Assembly: GCA_029964075.1 (NCBI GenBank)
Contig: CM057142.1
Location: forward strand, 1,937,770 to 2,001,769
Origin: Patiria pectinifera
Taxonomy: Eukaryota > Echinodermata > Asteroidea > Valvatida > Asterinidae
Length of the DNA stretch: 64,000 nucleotides
Reading direction: 5' to 3'
Shown here: positions 44,411-62,109 of the stretch, piece by piece
Layout: each line of letters begins with the position of its first letter
Position numbering within the stretch: the first letter of the stretch is position 1
Notes under the pieces: generated by a model
The model's database searches: none
Told to the model about the DNA's origin: nothing
What the model saw: the letters and a program-made list of their open reading frames with translations, nothing else
Program-made: the position numbers and the translations under genes

Positions 44411-45959
44411 ATGGCACCAATTATATTAATGATATATATATTCAGTGATATGACATATTGACTCGTCAGTACTGATAACTTCATTGCGGGCAGATTGCGG
44501 GGAAGCTGTTCAAAATCCTGCAACTTATACCCGATGCAATGTCTGCAAACTTGTCCGGAACTCGTGCCGGATATGAATTGAGACGGGCCCCAAGTGGCTG
44601 GCTGTACGGTCTTGAATCCATGAAAATAAAAACCCATCTTGTTGGATTTTGACAGATTTAGGGTAGTTAGGGGTGAACAGAAATTATGTCGGAACATGTT
44701 CACGTGAGGAATCGGAAGGCTTGATTGCAATTTCAGGGTTCTTATTCGGAACCTTTTGCAACAGTTCGAAATTTAATTGGCAATAATCTGTAAGGAGGGT
44801 GAAATGTTTTGGGGGTCAACCCCCAGACCACCTAAACATTGTATCAATTGATCAAACTTTGAATAAAACCAAGTTTTGCGCTTAATATTTGAAGAAAACA
44901 CACCAGTAAGTAGTAAAATTTGGCAATCTAACAATCAAGTTAGTTTGTTCAACTGAACCCCCCCCCCCAGATAATTTAAGTGAAAAGAGACTTTTGTGCG
45001 TTCAAGTTATAGTATAAAAAGAGATGAGCCTATCTGGAGTGCTTATTGAGATTATTTGCACCAGGAGTCCTGTCAAATTTTATGCATTTCTGCTAATTTT
45101 GCTACATTGTCAAGTATAACTGCAAACTGTCAACAGAGGGCCCTTTTTAAATTGAAACTTAAAACACTTGCCGTTTCCTGATTTAAAAAAAAATCAATTA
45201 AAAAAACACCTGTCACCTGAATACCATCAACTTGTCAAGGTCTTCACTTCCTCTTGTCGATGTCTTATAAGAAGAACTACTTATTAAATGATGAGACAAC
45301 ACTTGATGCAGTCATGTTGCCTAGCAACACCCCATCACGCAGTGTCATCTATTGACAATACGATATGAGCATCCCGCCATATTTTGTCATCTTAAATGAT
45401 GTGTCCAGGAATAAAATACCTGTCTACCCGTCCACACTGAACAAACATGCACTCTCTTCAACGCGAGGGGAAACAATAAGACCAGCTTAAAGTCGATCGA
45501 TTTCGAGTGCTGGTGCTTCACGTTGCTGGGGGAGATTGTTATAAGATACGAATTCAGAAGTTGATTGAGCTGAGAGCAGCACATTTGGCATCTCCGTGGT
45601 AACCATGGATTTTTAAATGACGTTGCATACTTAGTACGGCATATGGTGTTTTTATGTAATATTTTGATTGTTATGAGAACATTGTAACTTGAAAATAGGA
45701 ATGACATAGGGCGTATGATGTAGCTGACAGGGAGATTGGATGCTACAACAGTAATGTATGAGAGCCCTACTTTGTCAGGGAAGGAAATTGTTTGTATAAA
45801 GGCAGCGCCATGCACAACTTAAGCATGGAGGAATAAGAACACACTTAAGCAACAGTGCATGCACAAAACGCTCAGCAAATAACTACTGTGGCCAAATTGT
45901 GGCATGATCGAAAGCGAAACAGATAGAAATGGACTTCAGTGGTGGGTGGGGTTTCGCCG

Positions 45960-46230
45960 GCAGAATGGAGGGGGCCCATGGGCGTCGCCAGGATTTTTTC
46001 TAGAGGGGGGCAAAAAAAAATTTGCCAAAAACTGCTTGTATTTCTCAACACATTTTCGATTTATCAGTTTTAGGGGGGCAGGGACATTTTGCCCCCCCCC
46101 CAACTCATTAAATTTACACCACTTTGTCTTCGCGCCTCTTTTTCTTCTTTTTTTTTTTTTTTTTTTGCTTTTCCGGGGGGGGGGCAAGTTGCCCCCTTGC
46201 CCCCCCCCTCGCGACGCTCATGAGGGGGCC
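45960..46230. repeat. Decayed element with long C/G/T homopolymers
   Basis: GGCGTCGCCAGGATTTTTT at the left is roughly mirrored by the CTCGCGACGCTCATGAGGGGG end on the right. Between them are runs of G, A, C and T of 9-20 bases. It looks like a terminal-inverted-repeat element. No coding sequence. Confidence 0.45.
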
Positions 46231-49200
46231 TACAGAGTTCTGTATTAGCAACACGGAAACATGTCTTCTTTGCTCAATTTTTTATGCTCCATTCACATAG
46301 ACCGAAGGTTGAAAGTTTTCACTGATTATGTAACTTATTTTTTTAAGGACCTTTTTATTTTTAATAAACATACATTTATTTCCCTTTCAGGCAAACGGGG
46401 CAATGTGTGAGTAAATGACAACGTTGCTGCTAAAAGTATGTAGCACGTTCCAGATGTTATCATTATTTTGTTTAATGCTTGCCTTATCGCTGCTGGCTAA
46501 AAACCATGGCAACGGCAATTTACCTGTTTTGCGTCATTTGATGATACCTATGGACAACTCGCCTGCATTTGCCAGGAGCTGGAGCTATAAAAGCTTGTCA
46601 TTCGTCTTAAATTATTGGCCTATCAATCATCGATGGGACGGTTTAACTGCAACCACTTTGTCCGTGAAAGCCGCGGACACAGGTGCTTAGGGGTCTTAAT
46701 AATGGAATATCTTTAATGTAGAAAATAATCGGCGATGTACAATTTAGTTATGTCATGTATATCGCATTATCGCCGCGGGTCACTAGTTGACAACTATCTC
46801 TATGTGTTCTGTAACTCGACAACAGAAGAATTCAAGAAATTATTAAAATTTCAAAACGTTGATTGACGAGATGCATGCATTAGCTCCCAAAGCAAGTAAG
46901 CCAATGTGAAGGGAAGGAGGAGTGCCTATGAGTAGGCCCGGTAGTGAATTGACTCGCGTTCATGAGGCGTGACTTTCGATAGAGATGTAACTGTCGTGCG
47001 AGAAAGCGGCACAGCGTGACGGCCGGCTGTACCCTTGTATATTTATGTTTTCAACAAAATCTTTGATGCACAATGTGTCTTTTAGCCGTAGGAAGCGACG
47101 CGAGACGTAGACATCGAGTCAATGATGCGTGAATTTGCCTTGACGCGCAGCTCCGCCAATAAATCGTTTTGCATACAGAAATGTATACGCAACGAATGAG
47201 CGAATTGCATCAGTGCAGTAGAGACGAACGATTTTGAAGCTATTTTGGGAAGGGCCACAGAACGGGCGAATGCAGAGGCCCACGAAGGGGGTTTCATTTT
47301 TTTTTGCTGGGAGCCTGGGGCCGGGGAGGAAGGGAGTTAATCCACTCCTGTAGTGTAGTGGGAGGAACAATGCACACACCCCAATAAGTAGCGTATTAGT
47401 GCAGGCAAGCAACACAAAATTAACTCTTTACAATTTTCCAAATTCCTGGGCGGGGGGGACGAGGTACCTCCTATGCGCTCCCCTGCACACAAAGTTACGC
47501 AAAGGATCTAATACCATGTTATTATTAATGAGGGCACGTACGTGCTCTAGTGGGGTCTGATGGGCCACACATTGACTCGGTCGATATAAATTAAGAGGAA
47601 GAAATGGTCGGGATAGGGTTCAAAATTTACATTTAAGTAGAGATTGCTATCCGCATTTCTAGTTCTGTCCCGCTCTATCTGCACCGGCGCATGTCTGTCA
47701 GAAAAACATACCGCAGGTTGAACTGTTTCCTACCATAACCATAGTACCATGGATGTATATTCCATGTTCCTACCAAGACAAGTGTAACGACGTAGATTGC
47801 ATTGCATTCTGCTCCCTGATTTATGGTCGGTGCCACTTTCACGTCCATTCCGTGCCGCGGCATACGACAGGTCAATTATCACCTGAAAACTGGTTAACAA
47901 ATTGACAACTAAATTCTCATCCGGCCGTCGTTTCATCACACAGTCCCGGTGTGAGAGGGTGCCGACTGTCGACTCGCCTTGTCAGCATTTCTCATTTACT
48001 TCTCAACCAATTTGTTTATTAACGGAACTGAAGTCCAGGTCATGTTTACTTGGTAAATTATTACACAATTTTATTGAATTTGAATACTGCGCGTCACGTT
48101 TTGTTGATCGCACATTAGGTTATTACTTTAGCATGTGAGAACGAGAAATGGTATGGCATTGCTTGGGCAAAGATTGCAGAAAAATGAAATACTCCCAACA
48201 TGTCAACCTAGCTAATCAATGTCCCCTTCCCGAAGCCACCTAATAACCTAGGTAACCTGCCGTAGGATTCATGTCTGTCACAGTGACACTTTTATACGAC
48301 GCAAGATTTGTTAAAATGAAATTAATGTCTACCAAATTAGGTCACCGATGATTACGAGGGGCCGATACTGCAGGTGATGGTTTTGATAGATGGTTGTTAA
48401 TCCGACGGGAAAAAAACTAAAGTCTACATTTGTCTTCCCAAATTGAAGATTACTTTCTGAAAAGGTCCGTATTAGCTTCTTGTACTGGTCTTCAAATTTG
48501 TAAATGGAAGTCGCAAAGAATTTGATGCTCAGTCTTCAGTGACGAAGTCTTCGTTACCTTGGCAACTGTTTTGCTTTCTCCAGCGATAATAGAAAGAATG
48601 GGAAGAGACAGCTCGTGGCCTCGATAGGTCAAATGTCATAAGACCATGCGAAAATCAGGTTGCATTTTGCGTAACCCACTTAATTCGCTGTTCGTGCGAA
48701 CTGATCTGATTATATCAGACGCTTCACATCTTAGGTTTTTAATTTATATTTGTAGTTTAGCCATGCAGTCGGTTATTTGCACCTGCGCTTTTATTCGTTT
48801 AACCTTTATATGTCAGTATGTTATAACATCTTGATAAGAAGACTGTCTCCTCTTCTGATAACGTCTTCTTTTTAGATATTCGAGAGAACTGTCTCTTTAT
48901 CGAAAACTATCAGGAAGATCAGGCAGGAAGCCTGTTTGTTAATGTAAATCGAAGGATTTTGTAGTGTTCTCTATAAGCTGAGGTTAAATAAATAAAACAA
49001 CTCGATTTATTTTATCTTCAAATCAAACGTCGAAGGAGTATTAAAATGCGCGTCTAATTAATGTTATTTTCGTCTAATACTTAATATTCTGAAACTGAAT
49101 GATCTATACCTTCACCGACTGGGTATATTTTGATAACATACTCCCACAAACTTTAATGATTTCTTCTCGTGTACTTCTGTTCATTCATACGGAACACATA

Positions 49201-52200
49201 GTTCGTCGAAAGATGATCTATCTGTGAGAAAAAAAATGGAACGAAGTTAGAAGCAGTCCATTACAACGTGGTGTCATATATACTGGGTGGAACTATTGGT
49301 TTAAAAGAGTTTGAGTGTACCATTGTCGTTTTATTTGCCAAAATAAAATTGGAAAAAACATCGATTATCAAAACTTGTGTTTAATAATTTACTTTCCTGA
49401 TTTGTTGAGTCATTCTTTGTATACTAATTACATGATTGTACCAAGTCCCAAGTTTTTTTTTTTTGGGGGGGAATATATTGTTCCCCCAAAAAGTTGATTC
49501 AAAAATTTACGGCGTGGGCTCGGGGCCCACTTAAGGGCCCCGGATTTTTTTGGTTTCTAGATGCTCTGTGGTGCGATCTGAGGCAATTTCTGACCACTTT
49601 AACCAACCTATTTTAGCAAAAGATGGTGGTGTAAAGGCATTGCCCCCTGTTGCCCCTGGATCCGTCGTTGATGAAAATAAATGTCGAATTGGTTTCTCAG
49701 AATGTCATCGCAGATTTCCGAAGCCTAAACTTTCATGTAGAATTGCAATGCAAATGCCCACTTGAGCGCATGACAGGCATCACAGACTCTCAATTTCGCG
49801 TCCCGTCAATTACAATTGAACCATCATAATGCATGAGACTGCTCCCGGACGAAAATTGTCTTCATTTAAATTCATTGCTTTCACCGGGAAATCGATGGAA
49901 AGGAAATACATGAACGATGCATTCGAGAAAATTCTAAAACTGGGATTCAGCAATTCACGAGTCAATAATGCTTTATGCAACTCACAATTTCTCGACCCTT
50001 GAAGGTTTTTTTTTTTGGGGGGGGGGAGGGGAGTCTAATCCATTTTTTTGTTCCGTTTTCCAGACATTTCATTGAATGTAATTGCTGAATTGGGCCTGGA
50101 TGTCTATCAGATGAATTTTCAGATCCCAAGATTTTATCCTTTGACGACTAAGCAGTCGTACCTGGGGATACCGGGAGACCTCGCATAAGGAGATATATAT
50201 ATTTTTCTCTCCGGGGATGTAATTATTTTCAATTTGCAATCCCCAGCCCGGTGAATTCCTAACAGGCGAAGACGACGGTAATTACTCCTGCGTGGGTCGG
50301 AGTACGAACAAAGGACCTCGTTAAAGTCATTTTCCAATTTTCTGAGGGAAAACAACTTTTTTTTCCTCAAAACATGAAGGCGGGTAAGGTCACTCTCATC
50401 AAACAAAAACGCAAAATGTTCAGAAACACTGAGACATCAAACACCAGATTACAAAACAAACGAACACACGTGTTGTGGAATTTATTCAAACTTCCATCAA
50501 ATGACACAATATGCTTACACTGCAAACTATTTTGTTAGATTATTTTCTCATTTTCATACAAAATTTGAATGGTATAAATCACAACAATTTGTCCTAAAAA
50601 TCAACCACAGACAAATCTGTTCAATTATTTAAAAAGTACCGGCGGAAATATTAGACTTTATCAAACCATGTAAACAAGTGTTAGAATAACCGCCATAATA
50701 TTACATTTTAACTGTACATAACCCCCTAAAAATTGTGATTAAATTCATTTAAATATATCTCATTATGATTGCTTATAAGGCACATGTGGTTTAGTACCAT
50801 TTGTTGTGTAAACTGGTACTATAAAGCCTGAGCAAAATAGCAAAATAATCTTCTTCAAATTCTCCAGTAATCACATATTTTGTTATTACAATACTTATTC
50901 TGTACATAATTTGAGACAGAGGGGTATCACAGAGTCACTTCACACTATACTCACCCAGACTACTGTTATATCTACAAAAAAGGAATTTCTGAGATTCCCG
51001 GAACACAATGATCAACACAAAACAGGTGGGTTCCCTCTCTCGCGTATCTTGTTTCAAATTATATTTCTAGTTGTTTGATCCATGTTGTGTGAATTTCAAG
51101 AAAATCAGCCTTTTGTGTAGCCCAACTGCCTCTATCCGTACACTCACACAAGCGTACTAGTTACAGAGCTTGTGATAGTGTTAAGTCCAGAGGCAGTCAG
51201 GCTAACTTTTGTATACCGCCAAAAAAAAACATTTTTAATTTTTTTTTAAAATATATTGTTCATTATAAAAGAATAGGGCCTACTGCCTCCTGATGCCACT
51301 AATTTTTCATCATATATCATCTCAATGGAGATCAGTCACTGCAAAAATGTTGAAAATATATGAATCTGGGACTGAGAAACATTTCCCATTTTGTTATAAA
51401 ATACTTTGAAAATCTTCCTGACTCTCCAAAGACTTTGCACACAACCCACAAAGTGGCGTCTGGATACTCTTTCCAAGGAGGTCGCCGTTGTTATTGCTCA
51501 TAGCCTTTAATACTGTATTACTCCAAAGTTAAATTAATGCCATCTTTTACAATTGGAAAAAAGTCATTTAAAAGACTGGGGGCAAGTTGTCTTGAATAAA
51601 CCCAAGATGAGTGACTGGGAGAAGTTTGCAGCTGTACTGTCTGAATCGACCAGTTCTAAAAGAGAAAAAAAACTCTCAAAAGAATCGAAAGATGTACCAC
51701 AGACATTATACATGTACAGCCCTCGTCTCATATCACTTTTATAATCAGTTTAACAGAAACTGGTGCATTGGATTATTAACATACATGTACATCATAAATT
51801 ATCTTCGTGGTTTTTTTCCTTTTTATGACCAAGAAAGAGGACAAAGACTGCAAACCAGTCCCTAATAACATTCATTGTACGTTTTAAATATGGCACAAAC
51901 ATTACCGACCCTATTAGTAGGTTACAAATAAATGTTGCCCCGCTCAAACAAAACACAAATTGAAACTGCACTACGCCCAAGACACGTACCGTTATCTGCC
52001 TGTATAGGGTAATTGGTCATGATTTTTCTTTTTAAAATGAGAGTCACCTGAAGACTCCAACACACATTATTTTCACGGAGAGCCTTTTCTGGGCCCCAGA
52101 GGTCACAAAGGAATGTTCTGCTGGAATGACTTGAACAAATCAGCAATAAGAAGTCATGCATGACCAGGAAATACTCAATTTTCAAATGAGTAAATAGTAC

Positions 52201-52589
52201 AGTACTATTTTTACAAAAATCACATCTTAAAACTTGTGACTAAAAGCTCAACTTTAAACACTACATTTTATTTCATTTATGAAAATACTCACTGATAAAA
52301 ATATCAACTCTACAAAATTTAAGGTCGTGATTATAAAATTACATTACTCTTTAAAACTAAAGTTTTGTTTTAAAATCTTTTACAGCCTCTAGAATCATTG
52401 TTTACCAAGGCTGTAAAGATTTTCTCCAAAAATTAATCCCAAAGCTCAAATATTTATATATCCATCTTGAAAACAAAAATGGATTATAGAAAAAAAAGTA
52501 AATAATACTACCCCAAAAAAAACCCCAAGAGCATGTGATGCAATTATGAAGCGTGCAGGATTTGGAATGGTCAATAATCTAAACCTACA

Positions 52590-52656
52590 TTGGCACAAGG
52601 TTGGCATCTGCACTAGTTTCTAGAAGGTCGTGGGTTCAAGTCCCACCCAAGTAAGC
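52590..52656 (+). mobile_element. tRNA-derived SINE head
   Basis: TGGCACAAGGTTGGCATCTG (A-box-like) and GTGGGTTCAAGTCCCAC, a perfect T arm with B box. The second half matches the minus-strand SINE at 56722-56797 (CTGCACTAG, then GGTCGTGGGTTC-AGTCCCACCC-AGT), so they are one family. The anticodon arm is disrupted and no acceptor stem pairs, so it is not a functional tRNA. Confidence 0.75.
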
Positions 52657-54917
52657 ATGTGAAACACTAAACAAGCTTTCAGAAAGCACTGAACATAACA
52701 CTGTGAAATAACAATATGTTAGTTAAGTACAACATCCAGTACTAACATTTACATTATATACCCTGAAAAAAAAAATTAAGTTAAAATTCCATTTGACCCC
52801 CTCTCAGGGAAAATCACATTAAGTAGAACATAAATTTTTGATTCCCCATCAAATTTATTGCTTTTACACCAGGACGAAAATTTCATGTCTGTTTTTAACA
52901 TACAAAACTGATAAATTCTGAACCTGAATCTGGTTTGGTCATTCATACTTCAAAGTATGCTAAGTTCCACCATCTGTGAAGATATCATAGTTTGGAGGCT
53001 GGCTCAGCTATAACAAACATTAATGTTTGCTTGACAAAGCTGATCAAATGTTTGCAACAAATGTTTGCAAGCGAGCGTGTTTAATAACCGGAAACAGGCA
53101 TGCACTAACAGTTACATGGCTTGCTTATGTACAAATCGATGATGCAGTCTGCAACCTATATTAGTTGTATTGATCAGATTGGTGTGACTACAGAAGACGG
53201 GCTTGAATGGTTATTGCTGATTAATGGTCACACGTCTCTGGAAATCGCCAGCAAGTCTGGCTCTTATGATGGAGGGACTTAATATTAAAATTTGGCAATT
53301 TTTTCTATCCATCAGCCGTGATACCCAAATCTGCCAAAAACCAAACACCTGGCTTTGCATATGCCTGGGGCTGACTGAGGATTTCACAAGTGAGAATGGT
53401 TGGAGCTTGAGACAGTTGCAAATGTAGGCCTACACACTGAAAGATTGGTCGGAGGTTATATTAGGGAACATTGTGTTTGATATATTTTGACAGAGTATTT
53501 GTGTGCCAAGTTGCCCGCTTGAATTGGGCCTAGACCCTGCTCGGAATCAAGTACTCTGACGCAGTATACTATCAAATTCTGCTGAATAATACATCAGGAA
53601 AACAGGATTTTGCAGTCTGAAGACCAAGATTACTGTACTCATCTAAAATGCCCCCACCCTAAGCCCGGGATTACGCGTGAGATAAGGGTGGGGATAAATA
53701 AGGGGAAGGGTTACCCCCTTCTAGGCCTCTGACTACAGTAAGGTAGACCATCAACACAGTCAAGATGGGGGGGGGGGGCAATACCCTGGAGGCTGTGTAG
53801 GTGGGGATATCACATAATAGTTCAACAAGTCATATTCATGAAACCTGCTTAACAATGTATACATTCTTAGTAGTAAATCCCCTAAGGATCAGTCTGTTTT
53901 GCCTGATAACCGGTATCTAGCAAAGCCAGGATCGCTGTCATCCAATGCCAAGGCATTGAAATTGCAGTGGCTCTGTAGTTTACAGAAAATAAGAAACTAA
54001 GTTCTGTTTTTAATTTCAATCCCTTTGTTCAACAAGAATAATGCTGAGATTGGAAAAATATAACAGTTACTATGGAATTCACTGAAGTTAATCTAGTAAA
54101 AACAAGGATTTATTGTTTAATTAATTTTCTTGAAATACAATTTACATGTATACATCATGTAGCTTTATTAGCAACTTACATGTATAAGGAATGTTAAAAT
54201 TGGTGTGAATAGAAAAAATATAGAAAAAAAGCTACCAAATGGTTTTTAAAAACATGACCCTGTGAATTTGACCCTGTACATTTTTTAATAACCTTTTTGG
54301 TCCTGTGACCTGACTATGTCTTATTTGTTCAGTTTTACTTAAACTCTTTAGCTTCTCACAATGCAAAGTATTTTGAAAGCATTTCTTCGGGAGACTCATG
54401 ATTGAACCAAATTATCTTTCAATAAGGCTTCATTTTCCCTCAACAAAAATGTTCAACAAAACCTTCCCTGACGATCTTATACACGGTACCCTCTGGAGAC
54501 GTGTGTACAATAGGGAACAAAAGATTGTATACGTCTCCACAGGGCAATTTTTATGGATGAATACGTTTCCACAAGGTTTTCACGTATATGGTTTTTACTA
54601 AAAAATTTGGAATTTCCTAGCTATGTTGATCTGTCGCAAAATGGAAGAGTTTTAGAAAAGGGATATTAACTCCAAGTTTCAGCCAAGGAAATTAATTCTG
54701 GTTAAAATAAGAGCATTAAACTACACTTTCAAACTCAAAAACTTTAGTACACAAGAACAAAGGAATGTCTCCACAAGGATACAAATTCCAGTATGCGTGT
54801 TTTTAACATTTGATAATATTCTGACCTATGTGAAACTACTTCGGCATGAGAACCTATGGAGGACCTGTGAGTTTGATCCTTTTCCTATAACACTGAAAAT
54901 CTGACATTGTGTTGTTT

Positions 54918-55341
54918 TTAAAGGGAATGTACAACATTTGCTTTTGCCGCGATTTTCAGAAATAAATGGATTTGGAGGATTAGTATGTTATAGCAAATAT
55001 TGTTTAACTGACTTGTTTCACGTTTTGGGCTTGTAGATGCTGGAAAAACCAAGAAAACCAATCATGTTCTTGTAGTCAAGTTCCCTGACCCGGCTCAAGA
55101 TGGAACGGAGCAATATATAGACTTTGGGAATTGTAAGGTCAGAGAATCTGTCTAGCAGGCCAGTCTTCTCCAACGCTGGTCTGCCGACCAGCATTGGAAA
55201 AATACATTTTTTGTTGTTAAAAATGTCAGCACACTAGGAGCCTTGATGCTTTAGACTGTCATTCCCTATCCAGTAAGGTATTTCGTGATAATGTGATCAT
55301 TTTGTTTTTTGATGTTTGCAAATGCTGTATCTTCCCTTTAA
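54918..55341. mobile_element. TTAA-flanked MITE, copy 3
   Basis: TTAA, then AGGGAATGTACAACATTTGC at the left, and GCAAATGCTGTATCTTCCCT then TTAA at the right. An internal arm pair CCAACGCTGGTCTGCCGACCAG lies near 55172. About 424 bp. It sits just downstream of the potassium-channel stop codon, so it may be part of that transcript's 3' untranslated region. Confidence 0.85.
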
Positions 55342-55385
55342 TTCTTTGCATTAAGAAGGGCCTGACTGAACTCTAACCCCACCAT

Positions 55386-59596
<4,211 letters not shown>

Positions 59597-59862
59597 CTAT
59601 AAGTTACAAAAAAGATAAACAATGATACAATTTGATCATTCCCAAACCAATTAGGTTCTTAATGTTTACAAATGGGTCATGACATATGACAGCTTTTTAC
59701 AATGAGTTTCTCAACAAAGTTAACTTTTGAGTTTAAACTCGATAAGACATGAAGGTTTATTTCTGTGCCACTATGTGGGAGGGGCAAAGCTCCATACCCG
59801 CCCTCAATATTTAGCCTCCCAGGATCCTTTTTCTTTTCATTTGATCATAAGAAAAGCAGTGA

Positions 59863-60039
59863 GTAGGCGGCCCAAAACTGCTGTATAAGGATGTCCTTAA
59901 GCGTCATCTTAAGGCAGCCAAGACACCACTGGGCAAGTGTGAAGCAACAGCGCTAAATCGTTCAGAGTGGAGGGCTTTCATCAGGACTGGAGCTGAGACA
60001 GTTGAACTGGCCACGCGCCAGGCGTCATATAGCCTTTAG
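59863..60039 (+). mobile_element. LINE ORF2 C-terminal fragment
   Basis: An open stretch ending in TAG reads LLYKDVLKRHLKAAKTPLG, then NRSEWRAFIRTGAETVE. The pattern YKD-LK--LK, DR--WR---TGA is the familiar end of non-LTR retrotransposon polyproteins after the reverse transcriptase. Only the last 60 codons remain. The sequence to about 60240 may be its 3' untranslated part. Confidence 0.65.
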
Positions 60040-60360
60040 TCAAGTCCCACGCGCTTACCCGGACACGTGACGCACCCCGGATGCTGACACGTAAAAAGAC
60101 TAGCACGAGCGGTGAAGCCGCGAGGGCCTTTACCATCTCGTGGAGAACGCCTATGTTTTTCTTTACATTTGTCTACTGATTTGGTAGACATGCATAATGC
60201 AATACCCGTTGTGCTAGGCGTCATAATCCTCAACATCCATCTGTCTACTGTCAGTTCTGTAACAGGGGCTTTGCCAACAGACTTGGTCTGTCTTCACACA
60301 TCTATTAAAAGAATGGTACAACTACTCCCCACTAAGTCACTTGTCATCATCAATTCAGTA

Positions 60361-60377
60361 AGAGAGAGAGAGAGAGA
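60361..60377. repeat. Short GA dinucleotide microsatellite
   Basis: Eight consecutive AG units in spacer DNA. Confidence 0.9.
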
Positions 60378-60701
60378 TCATGATTTTATAAAAGAATTTT
60401 AACATTTGCTGCACACAATCCGAAAATCAGTCACATCTCAAGACACACTCCAAACAATTTTATTGTGGGTTATTTTTCTACTGAGGTGAAAAATCAGAGA
60501 AACCTGTGTAAACCCAAAACTCTTCTTCAATCTTCAGCCTTCATCCAGTTGGAATATATCAATCTCCTGACAGGCAGAAGAAAATATTGATTTTCCAATG
60601 GTTCTTCTCATTAGAACCACACAAAATAACGAAACTAGATTACCCATCACATGTGTATGATGTTTATAGTGTCACCGATGTAAACAATCAATACATATCT
60701 A

Positions 60702-61366
60702 CAGGGTGAGTAAAAAAAGCAGAACCCAAACCCCCCAAAATGTTTCATATTTTACAAAAAAATGAGTAGCACCAAAAATAATAATGACTGGAAAGCCAAT
60801 TTCATAAGCTACTTTCAGATGAAAAAAATTACTGAAATTGCTCAATCCGTTCAAAGAATATCACCATTTGAATGCAATGACTCTTAAACCTGTTTTGTCA
60901 AAAAAAGCAATTTATTGTGTATTCTGACTGTTTGGAACAACAAAGAAAATGACACAGAACACTTGTTTCAACAACTCTCAACAACTGTAGTACACGATAT
61001 CTTTATTAACAACCCTGGTTAGGCAAACAATATGATTTATAAAATCCACTTTTTTTTTAAAAGACAGGCCTTCAAAGGACTTTGTTGAATATTTTTAACT
61101 TTTAAACTGAGGTTTTATCGCTGGTGTTGTTTTAAAGACAATTGTCTTGAAATCACATTTTTGGACGAAAGAGGTTTTAGGGTCTTTGTGTTTAAAGGGC
61201 GATATTCTTTGAATGGATTGAGCAATTTCAGTAATTTTTTTTCACCTAAAAGTAGCTTATGAAATTGGCTATCCAGTCATTATTATTTGTGGTGGGTGCT
61301 ACTTATTTTTTAAAATATGAAATCAAATTTGTGGGGTTTGCGTTCTGCTTTTTTTGACTCACCCTG
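60702..61366. mobile_element. TA-flanked foldback MITE (Tc1/mariner-like ends)
   Basis: CAGGGTGAGTAAAAAAAGCA at the left and the inverse of CAGGGTGAGTCAAAAAAAGC at the right, each next to TA. Arms of about 190 bp match: ATTGCTCAATCCGTTCAAAG answers CTTTGAATGGATTGAGCAAT, and GAAAGCCAATTTCATAAGC answers GCTTATGAAATTGGCTATC. About 665 bp, no coding frame. The TA duplication and CAGGG-type ends suggest mobilisation by a Tc1/mariner transposase. Confidence 0.85.
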
Positions 61367-61379
61367 TAGTGTAAAAAAT

Positions 61380-62100
61380 CACTGATTAATCCTGTACTTG
61401 CATATTATGTAGTTTTCATTTTTTTAAGACACACTGCAAATACACCCCTTTCAATGAATGCTTGTCAACTAAAGTTGTTTCTCTTTCATTTTTAATATAA
61501 ATTTGGCTATTTGTATAATTGAGAACATTTGTTTGTGTGACAGCGAGGCACAGACCTGTATAAAAATGACCTTAAGTCCGAAGGAAGTTTCCAACAAGTA
61601 TTTACGCTTGTTAAACCAAATCGATCTCTGTGCTGATCAATGTCCCGCTAAATCAGTCTGCAGCCTGTTAAATGTCGGACACGACACCCTCTCACTTTTT
61701 AAAACTTGTGGGCCTTTTTTATCAGTTTTTGTTGTTGTAACCACATGCGCATGGTGTGTTTACAACCATCAGCAGTAAAAAGAAATTCTTGTCAAGATAA
61801 GCGGAACTACATGTAGTGTTAAGCAAAGAGATTATATGAAGAACAGAGGCACTGAACTTTTGCATTATTTGTGGTTGAAACTTAAAAAAAGAAAGAGTTT
61901 TACATCATGTTTACCTTTCCCCCTTTCTTTGGGGGAGGGGGGGGGGGGGTGACACACATGGTAAAATAATTGCCATTGGAAATAAGTACACAGCCTCCAA
62001 ACAGTGAAATCAAGGGAACTCTTGCATGAAGACAATATCAGAGGTGTCGGATTTCTCTTGGAATCTCCGATGTCTCTTGTTTGCAGCAACATCAAACTGT
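61380..62100. other. Spacer or 5' intron of the K2P gene, nothing recognised
   Basis: AT-rich, with a poly-G run near 61927-61950. I could not find the missing first K2P exon (first helix and TTIG filter) here or anywhere up to 64000. Confidence 0.4.
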
Positions 62101-62109
62101 CCATGGAGA

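Larger units (their letters stand above)
42100..50450. other. Intergenic region between the two tail-to-tail genes, no supported gene
   Basis: About 8 kb with no recognisable protein similarity on either strand. It holds the repeats listed separately and a CG-rich stretch near 46900-47300. A fragment of the repeat that forms an array at 62.1-62.7 kb lies at about 49505-49640. A G-rich tract lies near 50015-50030. Open frames up to 142 codons exist, but none shows domain features. Confidence 0.5.
50470..55385 (-). other. Possible long 3' untranslated region of the potassium-channel gene
   Basis: There is no coding signal on either strand from the channel stop codon down to an AATAAA on the minus strand at 50481-50486 (TTTATT on the plus strand). 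If this signal is used, the 3' untranslated region is about 4.9 kb and includes the MITE at 54918. Nearer signals could be used instead; I have no transcript evidence. Confidence 0.25.

Noticed and set aside
45387-45815. 142-codon minus-strand frame
   Set aside because: No recognisable motif, no neighbouring exons, and a composition like random AT-rich sequence.
46415-46690. 91-codon plus-strand frame with a signal-peptide-like start
   Set aside because: The hydrophobic start is suggestive, but there is no supporting homology or exon structure; kept only as a note beside the CG-rich patch.
50134-50406. 90-codon minus-strand frame near the end of the channel transcript
   Set aside because: It lacks similarity or splice partners and lies beyond the likely polyadenylation signal.
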